This document shows, in pieces, positions 34,590-43,813 of a DNA stretch of 64,000 bases; within the stretch, counting starts at the first letter, position 1, and the number at the start of each line of letters is the position of its first letter. Location of the stretch: contig JAJYDX010000003.1 of the NCBI GenBank assembly GCA_021777135.1, positions 62,001-126,000 on the forward strand. Reading direction: 5' to 3'. The notes under the pieces are model-generated. The model did no database searches. It was not told where the DNA came from and saw nothing but the letters and a program-made list of their open reading frames with translations. The DNA comes from a bacterium (GTDB taxonomy: Bacteria; SZUA-79; Acidulodesulfobacterales; Acidulodesulfobacteraceae). Made by a program: the position numbers and the translations under genes.

Positions 34590-35176
34590 AGCTTCTTAAT
34601 TTTTTTAATTTTTAGCCTTTCTTTTTTAGAAAGACGGTGCGGATTGCCTTTTTTATCCCCTCCCCCTCGTCTTAATGATATGCCGTCCCCGTCTTCCGCA
34701 TCTTCGCTATACCCAGAAGCCCCGGCTTTCAGGCTATAATTATTATTACCCTCATAATGCGCGGAACCGCTGGATGCCCCCTTTTGTACGATACTTTCGG
34801 CAAGCCTTATAAACTCGTCCACGCTTATACATGAGCAGTTAAAACCGGAAACGCGTCTTATAATGCCGTTATCGTTTGTTACAACTATTGAGTTTCCGGT
34901 AACGTTTTTGGACAGCCTTACGATTACCTCATCAGCTTTCTCGTCTTTTTTTGAATAGATAACTTCAATATTTTGACAGTTATATTTAGACTCTAAAGGC
35001 TCGTCAGTATTATATCCGTCAAAAACTACTACCACTTTATTTCTTTTTACATTATAATATTTTGATAAAAAATTTATAGTTTCTTCCCTTAGTTTTTGAA
35101 GCTCGTCAGATTCGGAACGGGCTCTAAAGTAAGAGTTAAATATAAAATTATATCCGTCAACTATTATGGTCAGCAT
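34586..35176 (-). CDS. NYN-domain (YacP-like) predicted RNA-binding nuclease
   Basis: 196 residues. The NYN/PIN-like fold (about 1-130) has the acidic positions IIVDGYNFIF (Asp8), VVVFDGYN, DEKADEVIV and VVTNDNGI, the pattern of YacP/Rae1-type endoribonucleases. The C-terminal tail (130-196) is low-complexity and ends in a Lys-rich RLSKKERLKIKKIKKL, likely RNA- or ribosome-binding. It is convergent with fliH and divergent from the next regulator, with only 20 bases between start codons. A TATAAT (35185-35190, minus strand) lies 8 bases before its ATG, so the transcript may be leaderless. Confidence 0.8.
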   Translation of the reverse strand: MLTIIVDGYNFIFNSYFRARSESDELQKLREETINFLSKYYNVKRNKVVVVFDGYNTDEPLESKYNCQNIEVIYSKKDEKADEVIVRLSKNVTGNSIVVTNDNGIIRRVSGFNCSCISVDEFIRLAESIVQKGASSGSAHYEGNNNYSLKAGASGYSEDAEDGDGISLRRGGGDKKGNPHRLSKKERLKIKKIKKL

Positions 35177-35196
35177 AATATTAAATTATAAATAAT

Positions 35197-36711
35197 ATGG
35201 GTAATATTAGTCAAACGGAAAAGAACGGGTCCGTTGTTTATATTATATCCCAACAGGAAAGTATCCGCTCTGCTATAAAGCGGGTGCTTATAAAAACGGC
35301 GGAAGAAAATAAAATAGCCGAACTAAAGGATATAAAATCGCTTCCGTCTCATTTCAACAGCGATACATATATTATTACGGAGTACGACAGGACGCATATT
35401 GCCGCGTTATCTAAAATAACGCCTAAAAGAAACGTAAAATTATACGCCTATGTTAACGACGCCGGCGATTTAAACGAAAGGGACATAATTTTTTTAATAA
35501 AACATAATATCGACCATTTAATCCATTCAGGAAATATAGAAAAGTTAAATTACGAGAAATTCATAGACGCAAAAATTTTCAAAAAGAAACATTATAACGC
35601 ATTCATAGATAGAGCTTCTACGCTGCTTGAAGACTTATGTCATAATAATGACGGTATTGTTACCGATACTGGAATTAAAATTTACGGTATTTCTAAGCAT
35701 ATAAAATCGGTTATAGAAAAAGTCAATAAAATAGCGCAGTCGGAAAGTTCGGTGCTTATAACGGGTGAATCGGGGACCGGCAAGGAGCTTATAGCAAGAT
35801 TAATCCATAATAAATCCAAAAGAGCTTTAAACCCTATGGTGTCGGTTAACTGCGGCGCTTTTCCCGAAGGACTTCTGGAAAGCGAACTTTTCGGGTATAA
35901 AAAAGGCGCTTTTACCGGCGCTTTTACCGATAAACAGGGAAGATTCGACCTTGCGGATAAATCTACCCTGTTTTTAGATGAAATCGGAGATATGGGGCTT
36001 CCGGTTCAAGTTAAGCTATTGCGCGTTATCCAGGAAAAAGAAATTGAACCCATAGGCTCTTTAAAAACAAAAAAAATAGACGTTAGAATAATTTCGGCTA
36101 CAAATAAAAATTTAGAAAAAATGATTTCCGAAAACATTTTTAGGGAAGACTTTTATTACAGGATAAACGTTATACCGTTGCATATCCAGCCGCTGAGGCA
36201 AAGAAAAACCGATATTATAATTCTAATTTATTATTTTTTAAAAAAATTCGGGGCTCTTCAAGACAGCCCGGTTTACGGAATTTCTGAAGACGCTTTCAAC
36301 GTTCTTTTAAACTACGGATGGACTGGAAACGTGAGGGAACTGGAAAACCTTATGGAAATGTTAGTAGTGCTTAACGAAAGCGGGCTTATTGCCGAAAAGG
36401 ACATACCTGAAAAATATTTTAAGAATAATTCTAAATATGAACCTGCTGTAGAAATTGCCGAAACTAAGCATAAATCTAAACATGACGCGGGCAGTATAAA
36501 GGAAAATGGTATTAATATTAATATCGACGCGGATAAAATTAAAAATTCAGGCATAGACCTTAAAAAAGAAATGGAAAAAATCGAAATGGATATTATAAAC
36601 AAAGCAATGAATATTTCAGGCGGAGTAAAAGAAAAAGCCGCTAAAATGCTTGGACTTAACAGAACCACTTTAATTGAAAAGTTAAAAAGATATGAAAAAA
36701 ACAAAAAATAA
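35197..36711 (+). CDS. Sigma-54-dependent activator with degenerate receiver (FlrA/FleQ-like)
   Basis: 504 residues. The N-terminal about 130 residues look like a receiver fold (VVYIISQQESIRSAIKRVL) but lack the phosphorylated Asp and acidic-pocket motif. The AAA+ domain (about 165-395) has Walker A GESGTGKE, the sigma-54 loop GAFTGAF, LFLDEIGDMG and the arginine region FREDFYYRINV. The C-terminal Fis-type helix-turn-helix has GVKEKAAKMLGLNRTTLIEKL. This build matches FlrA/FleQ, the top flagellar activator, which is controlled by FlhG and c-di-GMP rather than phosphorylation. Role here is inferred; it could instead serve the coupled TPR gene. Confidence 0.85.
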   Translation: MGNISQTEKNGSVVYIISQQESIRSAIKRVLIKTAEENKIAELKDIKSLPSHFNSDTYIITEYDRTHIAALSKITPKRNVKLYAYVNDAGDLNERDIIFLIKHNIDHLIHSGNIEKLNYEKFIDAKIFKKKHYNAFIDRASTLLEDLCHNNDGIVTDTGIKIYGISKHIKSVIEKVNKIAQSESSVLITGESGTGKELIARLIHNKSKRALNPMVSVNCGAFPEGLLESELFGYKKGAFTGAFTDKQGRFDLADKSTLFLDEIGDMGLPVQVKLLRVIQEKEIEPIGSLKTKKIDVRIISATNKNLEKMISENIFREDFYYRINVIPLHIQPLRQRKTDIIILIYYFLKKFGALQDSPVYGISEDAFNVLLNYGWTGNVRELENLMEMLVVLNESGLIAEKDIPEKYFKNNSKYEPAVEIAETKHKSKHDAGSIKENGININIDADKIKNSGIDLKKEMEKIEMDIINKAMNISGGVKEKAAKMLGLNRTTLIEKLKRYEKNKK

Positions 36712-38635
36712 CTTTCCGGCACGCGGTTTTAGCCTTGCATCCGCATTAAAACTGGCAATTTCCATAATAATATGCTCCGGATTTATATTAATATTTCCGC
36801 GCTCAGAGGCAGTCTATGCGGCGACGGCTAAAATAAAAACGGCGGAAACAGCCGCGATGCAGGCTGCAAAAGCCTCCGCCATGTACGAAAAAGCCCTAAA
36901 AGATTATAAGGATGGCAGGTTCGCCCACGCATACCGATATCTTGAATTCATACTTAATAATTACGAAACCACGAAAAATTTATCCTCGGACGTTTATTTC
37001 CTCTGCGGCAAAATTTTATACAAGATGGGAAATCTTTACATGGCAAAACCTTATTTTCAAAGAATCATCTATAAGGACCCTGATTATAAAAAAATTTATA
37101 ACGTTATATTTTATATGGCTAGAACAGATTTTAACCTAAAAAACTACCGGCGTTCCATCAGGGATTTCGATTTCCTTTTAAGCAAAAGCAAGAAAGGCGA
37201 CGAACTCTATGACAGGTCGCTGATATACCTGACCTTATCATATGCGTCTTGCGGAAGGACTAAAAAAGCGGACAATCTTTACAAAAAAGACGACGTAAAA
37301 AAAATATTAAAGAAAACGGTATATCTTAAAAAAAGAAATAATTATTTCAAGCAGGTATATCTTGATTATCTGATAAACCATAAAAACGATTTATCTGACG
37401 CTATTATTACTTTAAGCATTAAAAACTTATTTAGTCCGAAAAAAAAAGATATGTGCTACAAACCATATTATATCGGGCTAATCGCTTATAAGGAAAACAA
37501 ATATCCTATTGCGGAAAAATATTTTATAGATTCTACAAAGTATTGTTCTGGATATTATCATAAAATCGGACTACTATATTACGGTATGGCTGCGGTTAAG
37601 CAAAAAAACCTTGCCGGCTTAAATTACATAAAACGGGACGCTGAGGAAATAGAATATCCCAAGATGAAACTTAAAGCGCTAAAATTTATAGCCGGCTACT
37701 ACCATAATGAAAATAAACCGGCGGAAGAGCTGAAATACTTAAAGAGGCTGCTTTTCGATTTTAGCAATATGACGGAGACTAAAAAAATAAGAAACGAAAA
37801 AAAAGCTTCGGCATTAATTTACGGTATAATTAAAAGCGATTATAAAAACAGGCATTTTGATGACGCATTTAAATCTTTGAATAAAATAGAATTTTTAATT
37901 CCGCCTGAATATATAAATCCTAAAACTTATCTTTATCTATCCAAAATTAAGCTCAAACAAAAGGACGAAAAAACTGCGTTAATTTACGCGGAAAAGTACG
38001 ACTCTTTAAGTAAAAGCCCGCGTTCCAAGTATTTTCTGGCTTCGATTTATTTTAAATTGGATGCCTATAATCGTTCATTTTCGTTAATCAAAGATATCGT
38101 TTTAAAAAATATAAAAAATCTTGAACTAAGAAATAAAATTATAAATTTAAAGCTTGAACTTTATAAAAGATTAAATTATAGGAATAATTATATAAATTTA
38201 TTAAAAACAAGCCTTAACCTGCTTCCGCCGCAGAATAAAATTAAAAATCTATATTTTTTGGGACGGGAGGAGTTCGACAAAAAAAATTTAAAAGCGGCAT
38301 ATAAATATTTCTACAAGGCTGTAAAAAACAACTATGCCGAAGAAAAAAACAATAAAAATATATTACACGGAGCTTATTATTACCTAGGCTTAATAAGCTA
38401 CTCCAATAAAAATTACAAGTTGTCGCTTGAATATTTTAATAAAAGCTACAAAATAGACAGCTCTGGAAAACATTTTCAGTATGAGCTATCGCAAATAGCC
38501 TATATTTATAGTAAATATTTAAAAAATAAAAGGCTTGCGTTAAAATATTACGCTGCGCTCCAAAAAAATGCCTCTTCAGCTACATATAAGACCCTTGCGT
38601 CTTCGATGATTTCGGCAATAAATATGCAAAAATAA
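36692..38635 (+). CDS. TPR-repeat protein with signal peptide or membrane anchor
   Basis: 647 residues. A hydrophobic segment at about 14-36 (ALKLAISIIICSGFILIF), followed by AVYAA, suggests export. The rest is tetratricopeptide-type helices from about 60 to the end, for example ALKDYKDGRFAHAYRYLEFIL, KILYKMGNLYMAKPYFQRII and YKLSLEYFNKSYKIDS. The start overlaps the end of the sigma-54 activator by 20 bases, implying coupled translation. It is very Lys/Tyr/Asn-rich. Probable periplasmic scaffold of unknown partner. Confidence 0.8.
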   Translation: MKKTKNNFPARGFSLASALKLAISIIICSGFILIFPRSEAVYAATAKIKTAETAAMQAAKASAMYEKALKDYKDGRFAHAYRYLEFILNNYETTKNLSSDVYFLCGKILYKMGNLYMAKPYFQRIIYKDPDYKKIYNVIFYMARTDFNLKNYRRSIRDFDFLLSKSKKGDELYDRSLIYLTLSYASCGRTKKADNLYKKDDVKKILKKTVYLKKRNNYFKQVYLDYLINHKNDLSDAIITLSIKNLFSPKKKDMCYKPYYIGLIAYKENKYPIAEKYFIDSTKYCSGYYHKIGLLYYGMAAVKQKNLAGLNYIKRDAEEIEYPKMKLKALKFIAGYYHNENKPAEELKYLKRLLFDFSNMTETKKIRNEKKASALIYGIIKSDYKNRHFDDAFKSLNKIEFLIPPEYINPKTYLYLSKIKLKQKDEKTALIYAEKYDSLSKSPRSKYFLASIYFKLDAYNRSFSLIKDIVLKNIKNLELRNKIINLKLELYKRLNYRNNYINLLKTSLNLLPPQNKIKNLYFLGREEFDKKNLKAAYKYFYKAVKNNYAEEKNNKNILHGAYYYLGLISYSNKNYKLSLEYFNKSYKIDSSGKHFQYELSQIAYIYSKYLKNKRLALKYYAALQKNASSATYKTLASSMISAINMQK

Positions 38636-38640
38636 TAAAT

Positions 38641-40464
38641 TTACTTTAAATCCAAGATGAAAGGATTTACGTATTTAGTATAGACAAAAACTGAATTGCC
38701 GTTCATATTTTTTAGTTCGTCTGGTGAAATCAACGGGTATAGTCCGGAGGCAACCGAGGTTTCGTTTAAAGCGGGTGAAAGCGTAAAAAAATTTAAGTCT
38801 AAACCTGCGTTAGGACTTTTTTTCAGCAATTCTTTATGTAATACGTAACGCTCGCCGGACATCTCAGAATAATATTTGCAGGTTTCCCATCCCGCATGCC
38901 CCATGACTATATGCGTTCCTATGTTTGAAGCAATCAGGGAAATATCGCCGTAACGGTCTTTTAAAAACGCGACGTCCTGAACGGTAAGGCATACCCCCGT
39001 ATTAGTTTTCCTAAGATTCGCTAGTTCGGTATCGAATTCGTTCAACGTAAGCGCGGGAAATTCGTCAAGGTACATAAAAAAGCTGCGGTCGCCTGTTTTT
39101 CCAGTATTTCCCCTCAACGCATCTCTTCTGTATTCATATATTCCGTCTATAAAAATTTGCGTAATAAAAGAAATAAGCCTGCTCCCGCCTGAATTTATTT
39201 TTTCCTTAGGTATACCCGCTATAAAAAGCGTGTCTCCCGTAAAAAAATCTTCGGTAAAGAAACAGCCGTCTCCCTTGTTTATATTTTCCTTGCATTTAAA
39301 ACTGTTTCCAAATTCCGCGCCGTTTAGAAATTCCAAATTATTCAGCACGTCAGTTACTACTTTTGCGCGTTCGTAAATGGGAAGTTCAAGAAAGTTATTA
39401 AAAATGTTTTTAATTTTTTTGTAATTTTCTCCTTCAAGTTTAAGAATTTCGTCCCCGATAAACTTGGCTCCCCTTTCAAAAAAAGCCTTTACGGTAAATA
39501 AATCAAAATATTTCGCGCCGTACATATATTTGAGATATAAAAGGCATGCGTAAAAAATGTCGGACGACCTTTTGGAGTAATATTTATGCGCATGTACATC
39601 GCCGCCTTTTATCTCGTTTTTATCTATATGAAAAAGCATAGAGGAAAGTTTGAACAGTTTATCGTCCGATAACGGTCGTCCGTCTTTATCTATCAGAGGA
39701 TTGAAGCAGACCGTTTTTATGCCGTCTTCTTTAAGAGCCGCATCAGCTGCGTTTTTTTGGGATTTGTCGTAAGGGTCGAATAAAGCGACTTTTTTACCGG
39801 CTTTAATCCAATCGTTTTTAACCGATTCATAAAGATACGGGCTGTCTATGTCTATTGCGAAAACACTAGTATTGGGATATCCGGCATCTGCGTTAATTGC
39901 TGGTATTATATAGCGCGAGGTTTTACCGCCGCCCGTCGGCGAAACCACAAGGATATGTTCAAACCTCTTTTTATCCCCTATCCCAATTAAAGCATCCTTA
40001 TATTTTTTTGAAGACAGTCCACCGTTGCCTTTTAAAATTCCCAGTTCAAAAGGTTTATCAAGTTTAAAAGACTCTTCCGAAAGATATCCAAAGTCAGGCG
40101 CGCTTTTAAAATTTAAGCCTCTAGTCTTTTTTATAAAAAATAAAATAAAAAATAAAAAAATCCATAATATTAAATATTCGGCAGATATTAAAACCGGATT
40201 TAATGAATTTGCGGAATTGAAAAATACTCCGCTATTGGCAAATAACACAATGACAGCAGACATAACGAAGGATAAAGCAGATACAGCAATAAAATAATAT
40301 GCTGAATGCCAATTAAAAGCGGTTTTAGTTTTAACTGGAGAATTTGTTTCTGTTTCATATTTATAAGGCATTGCGCTGAAATTGGAAATTATTTCGGCGT
40401 AAGACGCGAAACGTCCGGCAGCGGCGGGATGGCGGCTTCTGCTTCTGTTTCCTGTAAAAAACAT
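38641..40464 (-). CDS. VirD4/TraG-type coupling ATPase, orphan
   Basis: 607 residues. Two membrane segments lie near 52-76 and 92-112. The AAA-type motor has Walker A SPTGGGKT (175-182), a Walker B-type strand ending in FFMYLDEFPAL, and late motifs VQDVAFLKDRYGD and IASNIGTHIVMGH. These are typical of type IV coupling proteins that bring DNA or protein to a secretion channel. No other type IV secretion, relaxase or pilus gene is near. An internal ATG at residue 32 is a possible alternative start. It is convergent with the TPR gene (5-base gap). Confidence 0.85.
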   Translation of the reverse strand: MFFTGNRSRSRHPAAAGRFASYAEIISNFSAMPYKYETETNSPVKTKTAFNWHSAYYFIAVSALSFVMSAVIVLFANSGVFFNSANSLNPVLISAEYLILWIFLFFILFFIKKTRGLNFKSAPDFGYLSEESFKLDKPFELGILKGNGGLSSKKYKDALIGIGDKKRFEHILVVSPTGGGKTSRYIIPAINADAGYPNTSVFAIDIDSPYLYESVKNDWIKAGKKVALFDPYDKSQKNAADAALKEDGIKTVCFNPLIDKDGRPLSDDKLFKLSSMLFHIDKNEIKGGDVHAHKYYSKRSSDIFYACLLYLKYMYGAKYFDLFTVKAFFERGAKFIGDEILKLEGENYKKIKNIFNNFLELPIYERAKVVTDVLNNLEFLNGAEFGNSFKCKENINKGDGCFFTEDFFTGDTLFIAGIPKEKINSGGSRLISFITQIFIDGIYEYRRDALRGNTGKTGDRSFFMYLDEFPALTLNEFDTELANLRKTNTGVCLTVQDVAFLKDRYGDISLIASNIGTHIVMGHAGWETCKYYSEMSGERYVLHKELLKKSPNAGLDLNFFTLSPALNETSVASGLYPLISPDELKNMNGNSVFVYTKYVNPFILDLK

Positions 40465-40504
40465 ATAAATATAATAAACTTGAGTGTTTTATTAATTAAA
40501 TTAA

Positions 40505-41143
40505 TTAATTATTAAACGCATTTTTTATATGCCTGTATAAATAAACAATTATCAGCGTAGCGAAAACCACTACTAAAACAAGTCCGAACTTTCGGAAATA
40601 AGGAATAAAAAGATTTATATTACGTCCGACTATTAAACCGAGATAAGCGACCGCGGTATTATAAATAAGAGAGCCTAGAACTATATAAATTGCGAATTTC
40701 TTATAGTTCATAAGGGAAGCTCCGGGCGGAAAACCTATATATGTTTTGATTACCGGCAAACAAACGCCCGCGAATACGGCTATTGAACCGTATTTTTGAA
40801 ACCATATTTCTGCTTTGTCCATTTCTTTTTTGTTTATAAGCATATATTTCCCGTATTTTTCTATCAGCCGCCTTCCTCCTTTTTTACCTATATAATAAAG
40901 CAGGGACGAGCCTATGAGCGTTCCTATTGTCGCGCTTAAAACCGCCAGATAAAAATTTATTTTGCCTTCCCCGGATAAAAAACCGGAAATTCCCAGAACG
41001 ACTTCGGAAGAAACCGGAATTGCGCAGGATTCCAAAATCATTAAAAAAATAATGCCCGGGTAAAGTAGTCCCATAGAAAGAGCCCATGAAAGAAATATTC
41101 CCAACAAGCCTTTGTTCAATATGCCGTTTAGTCCGTTATTCAT
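40505..41143 (-). CDS. DedA-family membrane protein
   Basis: 212 residues, with about five hydrophobic segments. Motifs are PGIIFLMILESCAIPVSSEVVLGISGFL, the central Arg/Lys-rich RRLIEKYGKYMLI, and FAGVCLPVIKTYIGFPPGASLM, all typical of DedA/SNARE-associated proteins. The family works in membrane lipid recycling (undecaprenyl phosphate or phosphatidylethanolamine flipping). It lies 14 bases downstream of bioA and may be co-transcribed. Confidence 0.9.
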   Translation of the reverse strand: MNNGLNGILNKGLLGIFLSWALSMGLLYPGIIFLMILESCAIPVSSEVVLGISGFLSGEGKINFYLAVLSATIGTLIGSSLLYYIGKKGGRRLIEKYGKYMLINKKEMDKAEIWFQKYGSIAVFAGVCLPVIKTYIGFPPGASLMNYKKFAIYIVLGSLIYNTAVAYLGLIVGRNINLFIPYFRKFGLVLVVVFATLIIVYLYRHIKNAFNN

Positions 41144-41157
41144 ATTATATTGATATA

Positions 41158-42513
41158 TTAACCCGCAATTTTTTTAACCGAATCGTAAATTACGGACATA
41201 AGGTCGTCAAGGGTTTTTTCGTCTATAACCAGCGGCGGCATTATTACTATAGTATCGCCAAGCGGTCTTATTATTACTCCGTTTTCACGCGCGTTAAGGA
41301 CGACCTTGTGCCCAATTCTTTCTTCCGGTAAAAAAGGTTCTTTGGAGGCTTTGTCCCTAACTAATTCTATGCCTGCCATAATACCTATGCTTCTTAAGTC
41401 GCCTACGCTTTCCAAATGCCTGAAATCGCTGAGAAGTTCGTTAAGGCGCGCTATTAGTGGTTGGATTTTGTCTATGAGGCGGTATTTTTTAAACAGTTCT
41501 AAGGATTTCACGGCGCAGGCGGCGGCAAGCTGGTTCCCCGTATAAGTATGTCCGTGAAAAAAAGTTTTGTTATCGCTGCAACCGCCTAAAAAACCGTCGT
41601 AAATTTCTTTTGTAAAAAGCGTGGCAGCCATGGGAAGATAGCCGCCTGTAATACCCTTGGCTACGCACATAGCGTCCGGCAAAATATCTTCGTGAAAAGC
41701 GGCGAACATTTTTCCGGTCCTTCCGAAACCTGTGGCGACTTCGTCCAGTATCAAAAGAACTCCGTTGTCTTTGCAAGCCCTTTCTATTTTTTTCATATAC
41801 CCGGGCGGCATTGTTATCATCCCTGAAGCTCCCTGTATCATAGGTTCTATGATTAAAGCGCAGGACTCTTCCGCGTGTACTTTTATAATTTTTTCGGCTT
41901 CTTTAGCGCAGTGAAGTCCGCAAGCGGCATATTTCATATTAAATGGACATCTATAGCAGTATGGATAAGTTATCCTTATAGTTTCAAACAACAAAGGCTT
42001 ATATATGGAATGAAAAAGCTCTATGCCTCCGACCGAAACGCTTCCTATAGTATCGCCGTGATATGCGGAGGTAGCGGCTATTATTTTTTTCTTGTTTTTG
42101 TATGCGGAACCTTTTTGCCTGAAATATTGGAATGCAACCTTAATTGCAATTTCTACTGAAGTAGAGCCTGAATCGGAATAAAAAACTTTTTTTAGATTTT
42201 TGGGTGCAATTTCTACCAGTTTTTCGGCAAGAATTGCCGAAGGCACGTTAGAGAGGCCAAGAAGGGTGCTGTGCGATATTTTGTCTATCTGTTCCTTAAG
42301 AGCTTCGTTTAATTCAGGATTATTATGACCGTGAACGTTTACCCATAAAGACGAAACGCCGTCTATATACTTGTTGCCGTATATATCGTAAAGAAAAACC
42401 CCTTCTCCCCTTTCTATTAAGACATTGCGGTCTTTTTCCCACTCAGACATCTGCGTAAAAGGATGCCATACGAATTCCCTGTCTAATTTTTCTATATCCG
42501 GCAAATTTTTCAT
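41158..42513 (-). CDS. bioA: Adenosylmethionine-8-amino-7-oxononanoate aminotransferase BioA
   Basis: 451 residues, a class III PLP aminotransferase. It starts with KLDREFVWHPFTQMSEW, the BioA-type WHPFTQ motif, and has DGVSSLWVNVHGH, DSGSTSVEIAIKVAFQ, AYHGDTIGSVSVGG, the PLP-binding LLILDEVATGFGRTG and the Schiff-base Lys in CVAKGITGGYLPMA. It converts KAPA to DAPA in biotin synthesis. Neighbours are a PHP gene upstream (0-base gap) and dedA downstream; other bio genes are not present. Confidence 0.94.
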   Translation of the reverse strand: MKNLPDIEKLDREFVWHPFTQMSEWEKDRNVLIERGEGVFLYDIYGNKYIDGVSSLWVNVHGHNNPELNEALKEQIDKISHSTLLGLSNVPSAILAEKLVEIAPKNLKKVFYSDSGSTSVEIAIKVAFQYFRQKGSAYKNKKKIIAATSAYHGDTIGSVSVGGIELFHSIYKPLLFETIRITYPYCYRCPFNMKYAACGLHCAKEAEKIIKVHAEESCALIIEPMIQGASGMITMPPGYMKKIERACKDNGVLLILDEVATGFGRTGKMFAAFHEDILPDAMCVAKGITGGYLPMAATLFTKEIYDGFLGGCSDNKTFFHGHTYTGNQLAAACAVKSLELFKKYRLIDKIQPLIARLNELLSDFRHLESVGDLRSIGIMAGIELVRDKASKEPFLPEERIGHKVVLNARENGVIIRPLGDTIVIMPPLVIDEKTLDDLMSVIYDSVKKIAG

Positions 42514-43761
42514 TTAAGTATATATTTCTATATTATTAGAGTAAAGATAAGTTATTTTTTTACGGCCGAAATAAACATCTATTTCTACCCTGTAAAAAGA
42601 CGAACCCGAAAGCCCTGTTGCATTTTCGCCTGCGATTTCATAAACTAAGCCTCGGTTATTAGACGAAAATATCTTTTTGCCGTTGCGGAATAAGTTTATA
42701 ATAAACTGATTTTTTTCCTGGTTTATGTTTATTCCAGCATATATTATAGCATTTTTATCTTTATTGTCCATATTGGACGAAACGCTGTCCGAGACATCTA
42801 TTGAATCTCCGCTGAAATAATGTCTGCCGCCCATAGAAACGCCGTAATAAAAGCCTTTAGGTATGCCGAATAAATCAAAGGAAAAATAGCACCTGCCTTT
42901 TTTTAACGCGCCTGTTATTTTCGTTTTATCTTCTTCAATATTACCGGAAAGTTTATCCTCAAGAAGAATATGCGTTCTGGCCACTGAAAAAAGTTCGGAA
43001 TATTTAGGAAATTTAATCCTCCGCTTTCTGGTTACCTTGACGTTTGAATGGGCATCCGCCGCGGCTATTCCGGTCTTTAAAGATTTATGCTTCTGGACGC
43101 TGTCCCAAAACTTTATAGTCTTTACGGGTTTATGCGACAAAAAATGCAGGGCGTAAAAAGGATTTATTTTATAGGTGCAGATTACGGCAAGCATATATAA
43201 AGGATTCATTCCTCTCCACTGCGAGTCGAGATTGATAATCTCTATGCCGTCGTATCCCTTTACTTTAAAATTTTTCCAGGGCGTCCACCAATTATGAGGA
43301 TGACATATAACGGCGGCTCCGTTTTGCCTTTTAATATTAGACAGCGCTTCTTTATATTTGCCGCGCTTTATTTCGCTTTTTATGCCAAGAGCAAGAAGAT
43401 GCCCGAATTCTGTATTTATTTCTTCTCCGGCAAAATATAAAAGTCCGTCGTAGTATCCTTCTAGTCCGTCAAACTTAGGCTTAAGGGTATTATGGTCGGA
43501 AGAAACAATGAAATCGGCATTGAGCTTTTTCGCTGTCTTTATGATGTCTTCTATGCGTCCGGAACCGTCCGAATATATAGTATGAAAATGTATTATTCCG
43601 TTTAAATCCAATAACTTGAAAACAGAACGGTTTTCGTCTTTCCGGCTTGAAAAATCTATTTTTAGATTAAACAATTTTATCCTGAAATAAACAAAAAACA
43701 ATAAAACAGCAGCTGAAATTAAAAACAGCCTCGACGATATTATAAAAACGGCAAAATTCAT
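42514..43761 (-). CDS. PHP-domain metal-dependent phosphoesterase, membrane-anchored
   Basis: About 415 residues from ATG 43761. A TTG further upstream is possible, but GGAAG lies 8 bases before the ATG. An N-terminal membrane segment (about 5-27) is followed by a PHP domain: GIIHFHTIYSDGSGRIEDI, ADFIVSSDHNT, AVICHPHNWWTPW and GIAAADAHSN supply the His/Asp metal ligands. A beta-rich C-terminal domain (about 330-415) follows. PHP proteins hydrolyse phosphoesters; the substrate is unknown. A REP-like palindrome sits just upstream. Confidence 0.85.
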   Translation of the reverse strand: MNFAVFIISSRLFLISAAVLLFFVYFRIKLFNLKIDFSSRKDENRSVFKLLDLNGIIHFHTIYSDGSGRIEDIIKTAKKLNADFIVSSDHNTLKPKFDGLEGYYDGLLYFAGEEINTEFGHLLALGIKSEIKRGKYKEALSNIKRQNGAAVICHPHNWWTPWKNFKVKGYDGIEIINLDSQWRGMNPLYMLAVICTYKINPFYALHFLSHKPVKTIKFWDSVQKHKSLKTGIAAADAHSNVKVTRKRRIKFPKYSELFSVARTHILLEDKLSGNIEEDKTKITGALKKGRCYFSFDLFGIPKGFYYGVSMGGRHYFSGDSIDVSDSVSSNMDNKDKNAIIYAGININQEKNQFIINLFRNGKKIFSSNNRGLVYEIAGENATGLSGSSFYRVEIDVYFGRKKITYLYSNNIEIYT

Positions 43762-43786
43762 ATATTTAGCTTCCAATTTTGCGATG

Positions 43787-43809
43787 GGGGCAGAATCAAA
43801 TTCTGTTCC
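43787..43809. repeat. REP-like palindrome, copy 2 (imperfect)
   Basis: Arms GGGGCAGAAT (43787-43796) and ATTCTGTTCC (43800-43809) pair over 10 bases with two G-T pairs and a 3-base loop. The core CAGAAT...ATTCTGT matches the palindrome at 10450-10470. It lies in the 52-base gap between the WaaA-like stop and the PHP-gene start. Palindromes of the form GGGG(A/T)CAGAAT are known as REP-type elements mobilised by tyrosine (RAYT) transposases in many bacteria. Confidence 0.6.
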
Positions 43810-43813
43810 TATA

